Shown one piece after another: positions 12,101 through 21,917 of a DNA stretch of 64,000 nucleotides. The stretch lies in contig JACAXG010000009.1 of assembly GCA_018881555.1 (NCBI GenBank), forward strand, positions 694,133 through 758,132, in the 5' to 3' direction. The stretch's first letter is position 1; the number at the start of each line of letters is the position of its first letter. A program made the position numbers and the translations under genes. Origin of the DNA: Amblyornis subalaris (Eukaryota; Chordata; Aves; Passeriformes; Ptilonorhynchidae). The notes under the pieces were generated by a model. That model did not search any database. It had not been told where the DNA came from and saw nothing but the letters and a program-made list of their open reading frames with translations.

Positions 12101-15100
12101 GGGTTGAACAAGCATGCCTTGGTGTAGGAGGACCAAGCAGCAAAGCCAGGTTGGCCCTGCACAGCCAGACAGGCTCAGAAACAGACATCAGCATGCAGTT
12201 ACCTGAGGTTTCTTCACCTTAATGATCCAGGTGGGAGGCACAATGACAGCAGCATGAGCCCCCAGGGAACATGGCTCCTCAATATGATGTAGCATGAAAC
12301 AGGTGACTTTGTTATGAAACTGGAAGAGAGGGAAAGAGTNGAGTCAATAAGGAGGCCAAGAAAGACAAAAGGAAAGCATGGAGACGAAGATGATGATGAT
12401 GATGATGATGGTACAAAAACTGGAGCAACATTCCCAACTTCACCATTTTCAAGTCCTTCAAACCATGGAGTTGTAAGAATGTGTAACTAAAGATTATCTT
12501 TCCAAGCCTTGCCTTCTTACAAAAAAAAAAAAAAAGACAAAAAACACAAACAAAAGAAACCAAAGAAACAAAACCACCAGAAACAACAAAGCAAAAAAAA
12601 AACCCCACAGTCATTCCTACTTAAACCCAGATCACGGTCCCCTGGAGTATTATCCACTTACCGCCAGCTTGCACCAGGAACAACTGATGGCCACAATCTC
12701 TTTACTATGGAAGGAGAATTTCTGCTGAAAGCCCTAGAATAACCAGGAAAAAAAGGATTAAATTCCTCTTGACTGTAAGAAAATATATACCTTTAACTCT
12801 TGCCAGGTGATTGTGTAGGCAAACAGGGTTTTGGGGGATAAAACAATTACAGGAGGTAACAGAGAAGGTTCTTCAACTGGGGCATTTTCACACAATCCTT
12901 TTAAAAGGATTTCTGTGAAATTTTATGCTTTTCCTTAGATTTTTTTGTAGTTAAAAACAATGGAAGAAAAAATAGAGAAGGAGTGTCTATTTTAATTTTT
13001 AATTAATTTCTACTGACCTGAAATTTTCAGATTTTCTGTTGAACAAAGTGTTCTGTAATTGCAGCCTTGTTTGCTCTAAATATAAACAAGGAGTTGAATT
13101 TTTTTTCTTTTTTTGTTACTATAGAGTAGAATTAACATTTTTTTTTACTACAGAGCAAAATTAACTACAATGTCTCTCTGGGAATGTTCTCATGGGGAAA
13201 TGAAGTAATTATAGTTTTATTGGCTAGCTCAGATTAAAATCTTTCCAGTAAGTTCCAAAAAAACCAAGGTGCTCTGATTCAGATCAAGCAGTTAAAAGAA
13301 AATATTTCTTTATATTTTTAAAGATGAAAGAGCCCACCCTGAACAGATAATACGAAATTTTATTCTCCTAGAGAAAAGCTTCATTCTATAGAACACAATA
13401 TCACTTTGCTGTCAATTCTAGGCCTGAAAAAGACTATTGGGTCTGTATATCCTTCTTACATCTAACTAAGGCAGCAAATGATAAGATACAGCCTGAAACT
13501 TTGTGTTGAGTTAAAGCTTCTTTTAGTCAGAGAAAAAAATTAATTTGGGTTGATGGCTGGAGATATGGAAAATCCAGAATTCCATTGAACAGTTTGTCAT
13601 AGTCATCCTCACTCCTTAGATTTCAGATTTGCTATTGGCTGGATTCTTTATTAATGGGCTTCCATTAAGCCTCTCTCTACCACTGTAAGTAGCCCATCAC
13701 CACCNAGAATCTTCTAATTCAATCTCTCTACCAAGTGATGAATTTGTGAGCCAGTTTTCTTTTCAACAAGATGAGTAATACCTAAGTATCCTACAGGCTG
13801 TACAATGCCCAAGACCCAATGCAAAAAAGTTATAATCTGATTTAGTAACATCTAACAGGACATTGCCTCGCTGCTTCTGTTATTAAGGTCCTTCTTATCC
13901 TGCAGGAAAAANGAACCTATTAGTGCTCAGTGAAATAAAAAGGTCAAGCACACCAAGAAGGAGAATTAAATAAACAACCAAAAAAATATGCAGACATGCC
14001 CTGGTCTTGTTAAGTGANGGATTGATCTACAATCTGTCTATACAGGGTAGTTGAGGACAACTCTATTGCTACTCAGAAGAGGAGGAGGCTCCCCCTGCCT
14101 GCCCACCATGCAGAAGTACACTTTGCAACTTCGTCTACAGGTGTCCCCAGCAAGTAATCAAACCAGTTTGTCAGATGGACTACACCACCCAGTCCAACTC
14201 CTGAAAAGTCTGGTGTCACCTCTGCCTAGATTTTGTGGGGTTTTTTTTTTCAATCCTTCCCCTAATGACTCAGGGTTTGCATTCAGAGAAATTCAAAGAG
14301 TAGATTCTTCATAATGATGGTGATTTGGCATAGATTTATCAATGGAGTGTAGTGAAGCGGCTTAACAAAGACAAGCTGGCCAGATACTTCTGGCTGGGCA
14401 CATCTTGTCTGCCATTCAGTGTGGGCATAAGAACAGAGTGACAGTAACTGTGATACAAGTGCTGGAACAGAGGCTTGACACCGGACAAAACACTCTTTTC
14501 TCATTTACTTTTACTGTAGTGCTTTGTAATGTTTCTCACAAATCTCGCTCCTCCTTGGCCCAAAGTGCATTAAAATAAACAGAATTATTTCAGTGCCTCA
14601 TGGGCGTGATGTGTTTTGGTTTTTTATGCTTTGTAACAACCAGGGGAAAAATTCTTTTCTTCCGAAACCTCCACTAATAAACATCTAAGTTCAGTACATT
14701 AATTCCACAGTCCATCAGTTGTGCATTTTAAACATATGGACTGAGCAGCTTGTCTGGTTCTGGATGGTCCGTTTTTCATTTATTTAGTAAGCCATTTGGC
14801 TTTAAGGGAGTCATTAGAGAAAATGACACAGCAATAAAAACATATTAATGATAAGTAGCAATAAAACACCACTTTCGTTCCTCAGATTGCTTTACCAATG
14901 TGAGCTAATTCTTCCTAAGGATACATGTTTCAGGTAAAATAGCACTTCTTTGAAAACTAGACTTACAAACAAAAGAACTGATGAAATGAACTGTATACTG
15001 TAAGTCACAGTGAGATTAAACTGGCACTATTGGACTGAAACACTGGAACCCTCCATATTTCTCTAGAAATATTATTTTCTGCCTTCTCTGAATAAGAAAG

Positions 15101-18100
15101 AAAACTGAATTTCAGATATCTTTTTTCCTGGATCATTCAAGGACGTCTTCTGCACCAAATTACAAATTTTGAGATAGAAAATAAATTTCACCTTTTTGAG
15201 AACATCATTGATAATTAAAATACTTAACCATCCCGTTCCAGCCATGGGATAGGACTATTACACAACAATGAGATCTTCCAGAATNCTTTGGTATTCCATG
15301 AATAATAGTTTCTTTCATTGCTTTAAATTTACCATCATTATATTTCAATGATAGTTCCCCTTTTCTTGCATGACAGGAGAATAATAAAGGTGATTCTTAC
15401 TTGGAAGTTTTAGAAATGTTATAGCAGAGCACAAGAAAGACATACATTTTGGTGTAATAGGAGACTGCTTGGCCAATAAATATAACAGATTTTTTTTGTT
15501 ATAATTTTCTCTAATTCTNTGTTTCCTGGCAAAGAACAACTCTTCTACAATATGTCCATGTTAGTCTTAACTGAATATTTCTTCTTTAAGAGGAAAACTG
15601 AGATTTTCTCTGAACATCTCCATGTTCTCTGTTGCATGGTTGAACTTGAAGACCTTTATGAACCAGAGAAGGATGGTAAAGTCATCCCATAAGAATGGTG
15701 CATGCAAACTGCCTTGCTGTATTGTTCCCACGTCACTTGCTAGAAAAGAGTATCACCTTTTTATTGCATGTCTTATTGCAGCTGATAGCTTACAATCCGC
15801 ATGAGTATCCAGATACAAATCTCATTTTCCTCTGACTGAAGTGCTGTGCCACAGAGTCAAGACACAGACTTGTTAAGAGGGAGGCAAAAGTATAATACAG
15901 TGCTAGAGAAAGGAAATTAAATCCCTGTGTTAATTTAATTTTTAAATATCTCTCAATATACTTCAGGGGGTCAAGAAAGACCTTCAGTAGCTAAAGTACT
16001 TCTTCCCCCTTTTTATAGCTTTTTAGAAATAAACTTTTACAATCTATGAACCAGAAGAAACACAAAGCGGTCTCACAAATCTTAGAGTCTACTGGGGCAG
16101 AAAGAAAGCAACAGCCTTTCTTTTTCCAGAAGCCTAAAAAGTAGGTCACCACAAGTTTGGCACAGAGAACAGCACTGCAAGAACGTCATATTAGTACAGG
16201 GTTAGGTTAGCAATTAAAGAGGCTCAAGGAGTCACAGCTTTCCTCCTCCTCATTTTCAGCAGGCAGTACACCACAGCCTCACAGGACAAATGATGTGCTC
16301 ATTCCTGCAGATGCAGCTCCATCTCTCTTCCCGTGTAGGAATCAGGACTGTTACTGCTCAACATCTCAGGCTGTCATTAGCCATTAAAAGAGGCCAAATG
16401 TTTGTGATAGGAAAAAAAACAGTGTCCAGAAGGACCTACTGGCCACCCTGAATTCCTAAGTGCCCTGTGTCGTGCTTGTGCTGTGCTGGAAATCTTACCT
16501 TTCCACACTGCTTACATTTCCCCTCCTGCCTCCGCCGGTGCACCCAGTGATGCCGGACAAAGTTCTGCAAAGGAAGGACAAAAAGATGTGTTATAGGAAG
16601 CATTGGCACCTTGCACTCAGTGCTATCATCTATGTGAAATTGGATTACAGACACCAGAGAAAAAGTCCCTTCAGCCAATGGAGTAATTCCTAGAGCAAAA
16701 TGCAGCAGGCACTACAGGAAACCTCAAAAAACACCAAAACTGTAGGAGGAATCAGGACAAGATGGCATTTTCTTTATCCACGTTGAAATGAAACCAGAAC
16801 TACTATCTCACTATTCAGGTTTTTAAATGTTGGATTTTATGTTTGAGATACTTCTAAAGGGAAAAAAAAAAAAGAAAATATGAAGGGAGACCGAGTGAAA
16901 GGAGAGGGAAACAGAGAAAAAAAAATACTAGCTCAAAGGCCAGGAAGAAAAAAAAATGCTACCAAAAAAAAAGGAAAAAGAAGACATAATAGCTGAATGA
17001 ATGGGAAAAAGAAAACAAAAAGATGAAATTGTTTCTGTCAGCGCAAGTAAAAGAGTGCTTCAGCTAGAGTTCATCTTACATTTATTCTGGAGAGGGGAAC
17101 ACGTTCCACTGGGAACCAATGTTGTTTGTAAAACTCCTCTCAATCTAAAAGCACTTCTGCAACTCCACACCAGGTGGATCAGCACACATGTCAAATGAAA
17201 AGTGAGCATCACTTGTCCATTACTTACTTCTCTTGGAGATCTGGAGCCTCCTTCTCGGAAAGTCGGTTTGCAGCGAAAATTAATCTGGCATTGAAATAAA
17301 ACTGTTAGAACTTAAAGTGAGCTGAAAGACAATTTATTCTAATGTTTTGATCTAGGCCAGACTCACAAAATATTTATTATCCATTGAAATATTGGCTTAA
17401 CTAGGTGAAAAAAAGTAACTTACCTGGATGTCAGAAAGATATCTCTTCATATGCCAAATTAATTCTCCTTGCTAGGCCTCTACACAGCCCCCATTTTCAC
17501 TAATGCTATTGCTGCCTACTCAATTCAACTACTTAAACTGTCTCCTCCTTCTAGAAGGAAACTGCTTCATCTGTCTTGTTTTTCTGAAGATCGTTTGCAA
17601 ACAAGTGCACACTTCAGCTTAGGTCTCAAAAGTTAGTAGGTGCTGGAAATCTAACCCTGTAAGACCTTTTTGCACATCCCATCTTCANGTCTTCATAAAC
17701 AAAATCTGTGGGAAAATCATCATTTACATAAAGAACCATGCAAATTACCATATAGTTCTACCTTTTTGTTTGATCAGGATGTTTTCACTCACCTCCCCAA
17801 CCACAAACCATTTGGGGAGCATTATACTGCCTCATGCAGTGGTGTTGCCACCATGAGACAGGAGGAGGAAGACAAAGGTGACAACAGGAGCTCTCATGAA
17901 AGAAAAACATTTTTAGGAATGTGAAGCGAAAAAGGTATTTAACAAACAAGAAGGCAGACCTATGAGAAAAAGAAAAAAAGTTTTGAGAAAAGAAAATCAA
18001 TAAAAATAGGATCAGGGGGAGGTAGGAAGAAAAAAATATGAAGAAGAGAGAGGCCTGGGAAAAGACCAAAGGAGACATGAAGTAAGGATGCACTAAATGA

Positions 18101-21100
18101 AATAGATTCAAGCTTAAATTTACTCTCCTTCGAAGAATAAAGCACTTAAAGATACTGCACAGCTGTGNTTCTGTTACAAAGGTGAAGGACCAAGTTTCTC
18201 CAAATTTAAATAAAACCCTCCACAAATAAATAAATTCTTCCCTCATTTAATAATGGCCTTCAAAATAATAGATCTAGGGAGAAAAATTTAAAAAAACCTA
18301 AACAAAAACATACAAAAAAGAAGTAAACAAAATACCTATCACTCAAGAAGAAATGAAAGACACTGTAATATTAGTCTTCTTCCATTGCTGTTTGCCTGAA
18401 ATTGAAATTTGTTGTTTCACTGCTCAGTCAGGGCAGGCTGGAAAGACTGAGTTTATATTTATTTTGCTTAAAACTTGCACCTTTGCAGCGAGGGCAGAGC
18501 AAAAGATGTAGGTACCAGTTTTAAATTGCAGAGAGTTTAAGAGGGATGCAGACTTTGTAACAACCCTCAGACAAGAGGTGGATTTCCTGGTCTCCAAACA
18601 GCACAGACAAGCTGGGTTTTATCTAAGTGCCCATTTGCTCCAGCTGGCAATGCCACCAGCTCGCTGGGCTGTGGAAATTCAGCACTGCTGCCGATGAAGG
18701 AAGTCATAAAAAATTCACTGGTAACATTCTGTGCTGAAAGCATGTGCTAGTGCTAATTTCACTGTGGATAAAAGCATCGGGGGTGGAAATGGTATCTCTC
18801 CAACTGGATATTATGGCAATCACTGTGGGATTTGTCAACGTGAGTCCAAATACTTGGAAAGGAAAAAACCTTTTCCAAAGGGTTGCTCCTATAAATTTGT
18901 TATGCATCAGCTTCTTTTATGAAGAACGATATTGCTAAACATATAGGAGTGAAAATGAAGCTCTAATGAAAGCTATGGGGAAATTCCCACACATATTTCT
19001 TTGCACATATCCCACCAGGAACGAAAAGGCTCGGGGGAGATTTCTCTAGCACATTTCCAGTTAGACATAGTGAAGACAAATCACTGAGGGGAAGACTGAA
19101 GCCAGTGATAGATATTTTATAGGTGCTTGGGTGTGATCAGAGATCCTTGAAGGAAATGAGAGGCAGGACAGATGCTCACAGAAATAATGGTACTATAAAG
19201 GAAAGGTTTGATGTTTTCCATTTTACAGACAAGAACTTAGTTTCTGAAGTTTTGAGAAGAAAACAGTAGAGTCTAGTAAAGCATCTGATGCTGTATTGCT
19301 GATAATAAATATAGCTGTCCTACGATAAATTATGCTGGCTTTGGTCGGGGAGTTTTAAAAGGTCAATTTCGCACATGATAGGATACTCCATTTTCTAGCT
19401 TCAATTTTTAACCTAGAAGTAAAGGGAATTTATTTTTAAACATTAAAACTGTGAAAGTGTTCCGTAGTTTTTGTTCTTTGTCTGGTTTTGAGTTTGGTTG
19501 TAGGATTGGTTTTTTTATGGTTCACAGGATTCGAGGAAGTATAATTTTAAAAAAAAAAAAAGGTGGAATTTTAATTCAACTTTTTTAACAAGTACATTGT
19601 TAAAACAGCTATGAAAACTTAATTTGGCATATAGTGTTTTCCAGACTGAAAACCTCACTGAAAGATTTTAAAGAGTGTTGGCTACGTCAGGCTCCAGAAG
19701 ATGGCAATGTCTTACCTTCTCTAACTGCTCCATGCACGCGTTGTGGACCACGATCTTGCAGGCAGCACATTTTCTCCGCAGGGCAGATTTCTGCAAGAGG
19801 AAAGGGACACGTGTATCTGCATGGAGGTGTGCTATTCCCAGGAGGAAAACAAAATTACCTGTAAAACAGGAGGCGTTTCACTCCCTATTCAATATACATT
19901 TTTTTCTGTCTTTTATACATTTTTTTCTCAATTGCACTGTGTACCAATAAATAAATACATACATAAATAAATAAATAAATAAATAAGGTCTGAAGTTCTT
20001 CCAGGTAAAAACTGAACCTTGTGGAAAAGACAGCCATAGTATTCCAGCTTGTGAACTAGAAGTAAATGCCTCCCTTTAGGTAGCAGATCAGGTTGTCAAC
20101 ATTGCAGAGCATTACTCTAAAAGTGAGCATCTTATGAAGATGGTGAGCCAAACCAGTGCAAAGCGGAGAAAAATTGCACATGCAAATCAGAGATCTTGGA
20201 TCTCTTCTCACAAGAGAAGTTCATTTCATGCTTATCATATAATATCTATTTTGATGGGCCTGATAATTGCCTTGCAGAAAAATACTTGGGTACTTGGGTT
20301 CATTTAGCAGAGAATGATAAAATTCTCACAGAACACTTATGAAATGTTACAGCAGGGACAAAATTCTCAATTATGTTGGTCAGTTTTATTAATTTCAGTA
20401 GTGCTTTTAAAATAATTTCAGTTGAATCCCCTGGGCCAAGGCATATCAAAGGCAAGAGAATACATCCAGAAGAGAGAATATATTTATTTATTTTACTTCC
20501 ATAAACTCAATTTAATTAACCAGATGGAATTAATTTTTATAGAAATTTAACTTGCAGACTTGTGCTTGAGGGATAAANGATTTATAAATACATGGCAAGT
20601 TGAGATTTCTTTGCCTTGAATTTTTACATTTAATTTATTCATGTCCATTTAAATCTCTAATAAATTATTTCTTTATAATTTTCAACATATTTTAAATAAA
20701 CTCAGGAAGAAACCAGGAATAAGCTCATGAAGAAACAGAGAACACAGCTTCAGCTCACATTATGGAATAATTATAATAATTTTACTGATTCTCATAATTC
20801 TTTAGATACACCCTAACTGTACATGTTCACATTTACATGGTGTTCCAATGTTTCACCTGAAGAATCATGGCATTGTATAGCAGTCTAAGCTTTCACAGGT
20901 TTTGTGACTTGATAACTTCAAGTATGTTTCTTATCTCTGTTTTTACAAAGACGACACAGCCTTGAAAATCATATGTAACGTATTACTAAATTTCCATGCT
21001 ACTTTCAATGAGCTAAATCATGAGGAAGAATTTACCCAGTTTTAGAAAGGAAAACTTCTACTGAGAACATAAGAACCATCATACTGGGTCAGACCAAAGG

Positions 21101-21917
21101 TCCACTCAGCCAAATCCTGTGTCCAGCCTTGACCAAAACTTGATGCCTCAGGGCCAATGTGCCTCAATACCAAAATAAGAGGGGGTTGGGCTTTTTCTTC
21201 TCTTTTGCTGAAGCAATTTAACTGAAACAATGAATGAGAATAATTTCCTGAAGTAGACTGGAAATGTAACAGTCNATGAAGAGATACACATGGATCTGAG
21301 ATCAGTCCCATGAAACTTTTTCATGGGCAGAAAAGCTTCAAAAGGAGAAGGCTAACCTTCAAGGCTCCCAAAGGTAAACGTGCAAATAGGAGTGCACTTG
21401 TTGCTGGTGAGTGCATTCAAGAGTTTGGAAAATTCAGTTCATATCTTTGCAGTGATTAAAATTGCAAAAATTTGATCAGACCTCCCAGAGACTGCAACAA
21501 GTGATATATTTGTGATTTTTGTGTAAAATAGACTAGTTTCTTTGAGCATTCCTGAAACATCTCAATATTCTACCCTTTTTTCCCTTACTACATCAGCAAA
21601 GCTATTTACATTCTCACTGTGTAAATAATCTGGGTCAATAAAAAGTGTTTTGGGGCTTTTTCCTGAAGCAATAAAGTCTTTACCAGCAGCCTTTTGCCCT
21701 TTTTGCTCTCCTTCTGGAACACGAACAAGCAATTCAAGCTCTCAAGGAACTGAGCACTGCATCAGCCTGAAGCCAGGCTTGTTACNTCAGGAAGAGGAAA
21801 AGAAGTTCGAAAATAACTCACTGAGAATTTGACTTGGCAGCTTTCCTCCCCCAGGTAGCAGAGGTCCCCAGAAACATTTGTCTCTAGCCACAGATGCTCT
21901 CCATTCACAGCATTTTC
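3037..21917 (-). CDS. DGKI: Diacylglycerol kinase iota, internal part of the gene (nine exons)
   Basis: DGKI phosphorylates diacylglycerol to phosphatidic acid, ending DAG signalling to protein kinase C and RasGRP; it is a type IV DGK mainly of neurons. The coding join on the minus strand is 21822-21917, 19716-19790, 17228-17284, 16499-16564, 12662-12733, 12203-12319, 6249-6323, 4973-5068, 3037-3119. Conceptual translation gives C1a, C1b, a Lys/Arg-rich segment ([14 protein letters not shown]) and the first third of the catalytic domain ([15 protein letters not shown]). All introns are GT-AG. Residues such as [26 protein letters not shown] and WIIKVKKPQ fit iota better than the paralogue zeta, from memory of both families. 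Missing from the window are exon 1, the GGDGT glycine loop and the rest of the catalytic, ankyrin and PDZ-ligand parts. No frameshift or stop is present in the nine exons. Confidence 0.95.
3368..3465 (-). mobile_element. Old CR1 LINE fragment, near the 3' end
   Basis: On the plus strand, TAAGAACAGGCATTTGGGGC then CAGACCAAAGGTTCATCTCC resembles the antisense of the CR1 3' region common in turtles and birds (ataagaac..ccatactgggtcagaccaaaggtccatct). It may be part of the same insertion as the fragment at 4110-4440, since both are in the same orientation with the tail at the lower coordinate. Confidence 0.6.
4110..4440 (-). mobile_element. Old CR1 LINE fragment
   Basis: Plus-strand order CTTGGCATCCACGACATCAT, then GCTGAACTACGCACTGTGAG, then GTTTCATTTGATACC and TTTATAGGCCTCTGTTGTATC follows the antisense of the CR1 3' region (ggcatccacaacatc, ttaactacgcactgtgtgaa, agtttcatttggtgacc, tttatagacctctatcatatc). 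It is highly diverged and non-coding. Confidence 0.65.
4973..5068 (-). CDS. DGKI: DGKI exon: start of the catalytic domain
   Basis: A 96-nt, phase 0-0 exon of 32 codons: [19 protein letters not shown] then [24 protein letters not shown] is the conserved opening strand and loop of the DAGK catalytic domain (NPKSGG). Acceptor GTTTCTCAG, donor CAG|GTAAGA. It joins in frame to the basic-segment exon upstream. Confidence 0.96.
5069..6248 (-). other. DGKI: DGKI intron, 1180 nt
   Basis: GT-AG intron between the basic-segment exon and the first catalytic exon. It includes a run of C residues near 5308. No repeat family or other gene was recognised. Confidence 0.85.
6249..6323 (-). CDS. DGKI: DGKI exon: MARCKS-like phosphorylation site and nuclear-localisation segment
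   Basis: A 75-nt, phase 0-0 exon of 25 codons, reading [20 protein letters not shown] then KRGNE. The basic stretch [16 protein letters not shown] matches the motif that in DGK zeta and iota works as a nuclear-localisation signal and PKC target (homologous to the MARCKS phosphorylation domain). The Ser residues of TSFKRKAS are the likely phospho-acceptors. Acceptor TTTTGATGTAG, donor GAA|GTAGGT, a weaker donor than its neighbours. Confidence 0.93.
6625..6720 (-). other. Candidate DGKI cassette exon (32 codons), possibly from an old transposon
   Basis: Unannotated minus-strand segment in the 6324-12202 intron. It is preceded by a long T-rich tract ending TTTATGCAG and followed by TGGCAG|GTACAA. 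It is 96 nt long with an open phase-0 frame ([20 protein letters not shown], ending in YWEGWQ), matching the phase of the flanking DGKI exons. GC content is far above the surrounding intron. I do not recall this peptide in mammalian DGKI. It may instead be an uninvolved repeat remnant, because the segment is highly self-complementary. Confidence 0.4.
6649..6717. repeat. Compact self-complementary element (GGAGAC/GTCTCC repeats)
   Basis: On the plus strand GGAGACG (6649-6655) pairs with CGTCTCC (6699-6705). CCCC (6663-6666) pairs with GGGG (6670-6673) in an inner hairpin. GTCTCC (6700-6705) can alternatively pair with GGAGAC (6712-6717) around a 6-nt loop. A further GTCTCC lies at 6679-6684. 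The adjoining CTGCCAACCCTCC (6625-6637) resembles the ends of old amniote hAT-type elements as I remember them. This suggests a degraded inverted-repeat element, but the family is not identified. Confidence 0.45.
7094..7153 (-). other. Candidate DGKI cassette exon (20 codons)
   Basis: Minus-strand segment 373 nt upstream (in transcription) of the 6625-6720 candidate. The donor is strong (GAC|GTAAGT); the acceptor ATCACACCAG has only a modest pyrimidine tract. The 60 nt are open in phase 0, reading [20 protein letters not shown], and would insert in frame between the KKPQ and NSLK exons. An alternative acceptor at TTTGCTCAG gives a 43-nt exon that breaks the frame. No homologue is recognised, so it may be chance. 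Confidence 0.3.
12203..12319 (-). CDS. DGKI: DGKI exon: end of C1b and post-C1 segment
   Basis: A 117-nt, phase 0-0 exon of 39 codons. It begins [20 protein letters not shown], finishing the C1b His/Cys ligands, and continues through [18 protein letters not shown]. Acceptor CTCTCTTCCAG, donor CAG|GTAACT. A CAT-repeat microsatellite lies about 70 nt upstream of the acceptor in the transcribed direction. Confidence 0.95.
12388..12411. repeat. (ATG)n / (CAT)n microsatellite
   Basis: About eight GAT/ATG units in a row on the plus strand, CAT in the DGKI transcript. It sits roughly 70-90 nt upstream of the acceptor of exon 12203-12319. Confidence 0.95.
12520..12605. repeat. A-rich low-complexity tract
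   Basis: Runs of A broken by C and G, including a 15-base A-run near 12521. On the minus strand this is a T-rich tract. It may be a decayed poly(A) tail or simple-sequence expansion. Confidence 0.8.
12662..12733 (-). CDS. DGKI: DGKI exon: middle of C1b domain
   Basis: A 72-nt, phase 0-0 exon of 24 codons beginning [18 protein letters not shown] and ending SWCKLA. It carries the second C-x2-C pair (CSWC). Acceptor TTATTCTAG, donor GCG|GTAAGT. The residue before the last Ala is Leu (CTG); I remember Gln there in mammalian DGKI and DGKZ. Only a 342-nt intron separates it from the next exon, the shortest intron here. Confidence 0.94.
12734..16498 (-). other. DGKI: DGKI intron, 3765 nt
   Basis: GT-AG intron within the C1b coding region. 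AT-rich with scattered T and A runs. No repeat family, RNA gene or additional exon recognised. Confidence 0.8.
16499..16564 (-). CDS. DGKI: DGKI exon: start of C1b (extended cysteine-rich) domain
   Basis: A 66-nt, phase 0-0 exon of 22 codons containing [14 protein letters not shown] followed by KCKQCGK. It holds the first His and the C-x2-C pair of C1b. The [12 protein letters not shown] core is characteristic of type IV DGKs (zeta and iota). Acceptor CCTTTGCAG after a strong pyrimidine tract, donor AAG|GTAAGA. Confidence 0.95.
16565..17227 (-). other. DGKI: DGKI intron, 663 nt, with purine-rich tract
   Basis: GT-AG intron between the linker exon and the start of C1b. A purine-rich stretch at 16857-16990, with 8-12-base A runs, is pyrimidine-rich in the transcript and ends about 290 nt upstream of the 16499-16564 acceptor. 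Confidence 0.85.
16857..16990. repeat. Purine-rich low-complexity tract
   Basis: Nearly all A and G on the plus strand, with several poly(A) runs interrupted by GAAGGGAGA-like stretches. Simple-sequence DNA; no coding meaning. Confidence 0.85.
17228..17284 (-). CDS. DGKI: DGKI exon: linker from C1a to C1b
   Basis: A 57-nt, phase 0-0 exon of 19 codons: [19 protein letters not shown]. The Cys of NFRC is the last ligand of C1a; the rest is the Gly/Ser/Arg linker that type IV DGKs have before C1b. Acceptor AATGCCAG, donor GAA|GTAAGT. Confidence 0.95.
17285..19715 (-). other. DGKI: DGKI intron, 2431 nt
   Basis: GT-AG intron between the C1a end exon and the linker exon. It contains a purine-rich stretch at about 17860-18080 (pyrimidine-rich in the transcript). 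A minus-strand frame of 153 codons there is a low-complexity Phe/Leu/Ser artefact. No other element recognised. Confidence 0.85.
17860..18080. repeat. Purine-rich tract
   Basis: Long A/G-biased stretch on the plus strand (GGAGGAGGAAGAC, AGAAAAAGAAAAAAAG, GAAGAAGAGAGAGG). The transcript has a U/C-rich intronic tract here, about 600-800 nt upstream of exon 17228-17284. Confidence 0.75.
19716..19790 (-). CDS. DGKI: DGKI exon: second half of C1a domain
   Basis: A 75-nt, phase 0-0 exon of 25 codons, reading [16 protein letters not shown] then NACMEQLEK. It carries the C-x2-C-x4-H-x2-C zinc ligands of C1a. The acceptor is CTCTTGCAG and the donor AAG|GTAAGA. It joins in frame to the exon at 21822-21917. 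Plus-strand reading frames across this stretch are only its antisense. Confidence 0.95.
19946..19986. repeat. (AAAT)n microsatellite
   Basis: AATA-type tetranucleotide repeat interrupted by ATACATAC, with about six uninterrupted units at its right end. Confidence 0.95.
21064..21140 (-). mobile_element. Old CR1 LINE 3' fragment
   Basis: Plus strand CATAAGAACCATCATACTGG then GTCAGACCAAAGGTCCACTC and CAAATCCTGTGTCCAGCC is a good match to the antisense of the CR1 3' region (gccatactgggtcagaccaaaggtccatctagcccagtatcctgtc). It is of the same subfamily as the piece at 3368-3465. Confidence 0.7.
21822..21917 (-). CDS. DGKI: DGKI exon: start of C1a domain
   Basis: This 96-nt, phase 0-0 exon encodes 32 residues beginning [20 protein letters not shown] and ending with CQVKFS. 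It supplies the first His (in EHLWL) and first cysteines of the atypical C1a zinc-binding domain; DGK C1 domains mostly do not bind phorbol ester. The acceptor is preceded by a T-run and CAG (minus strand), and the donor reads TCA|GTGAGT. The preceding exon is not found in the 42 kb upstream, which fits the very long first intron expected for this gene. Confidence 0.93.

Larger units (their letters stand above)
6324..12202 (-). other. DGKI: DGKI intron, 5879 nt, with two candidate cassette exons
   Basis: This intron separates the C1b end exon from the basic-segment exon. It contains the phase-0 candidate exons at 6625-6720 and 7094-7153. Elsewhere it is AT-rich single-copy-looking sequence. 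A minus-strand frame at 9235-9412 has splice-like ends but would shift the frame. Nothing else is recognised. Confidence 0.8.
12320..12661 (-). other. DGKI: DGKI intron, 342 nt, with microsatellite and A-rich tract
   Basis: The shortest intron in the window. It contains an (ATG)n run at 12388-12411 and an A-rich, C-punctuated tract at about 12520-12605, which is U-rich in the transcript. The poly-His reading frame on the minus strand here is a product of the microsatellite. Confidence 0.9.
19791..21821 (-). other. DGKI: DGKI intron, 2031 nt
   Basis: GT-AG intron splitting C1a. It holds an (AAAT)n microsatellite at 19946-19986 and an old CR1 3' fragment near 21064-21140. The remainder is AT-rich and unrecognised. 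Confidence 0.85.

Noticed and set aside
12312..12614. Minus-strand frame with a run of histidines
   Set aside because: The His run is the CAT microsatellite, and the rest reads through intron and T-rich sequence next to a real DGKI exon.
17785..18246. 153-codon minus-strand frame
   Set aside because: Low-complexity Phe/Leu/Ser translation of a pyrimidine-rich tract; no domain or splice context.
18704..18938. Three overlapping small frames on both strands
   Set aside because: They overlap each other in different frames, so at most one could be real; none resembles a known protein.
3037..21917. Assignment of the gene to DGK zeta rather than iota
   Set aside because: The C1 region ([48 protein letters not shown]) agrees better with iota as remembered; zeta has diverged residues such as ILRARRPQ at the last site.
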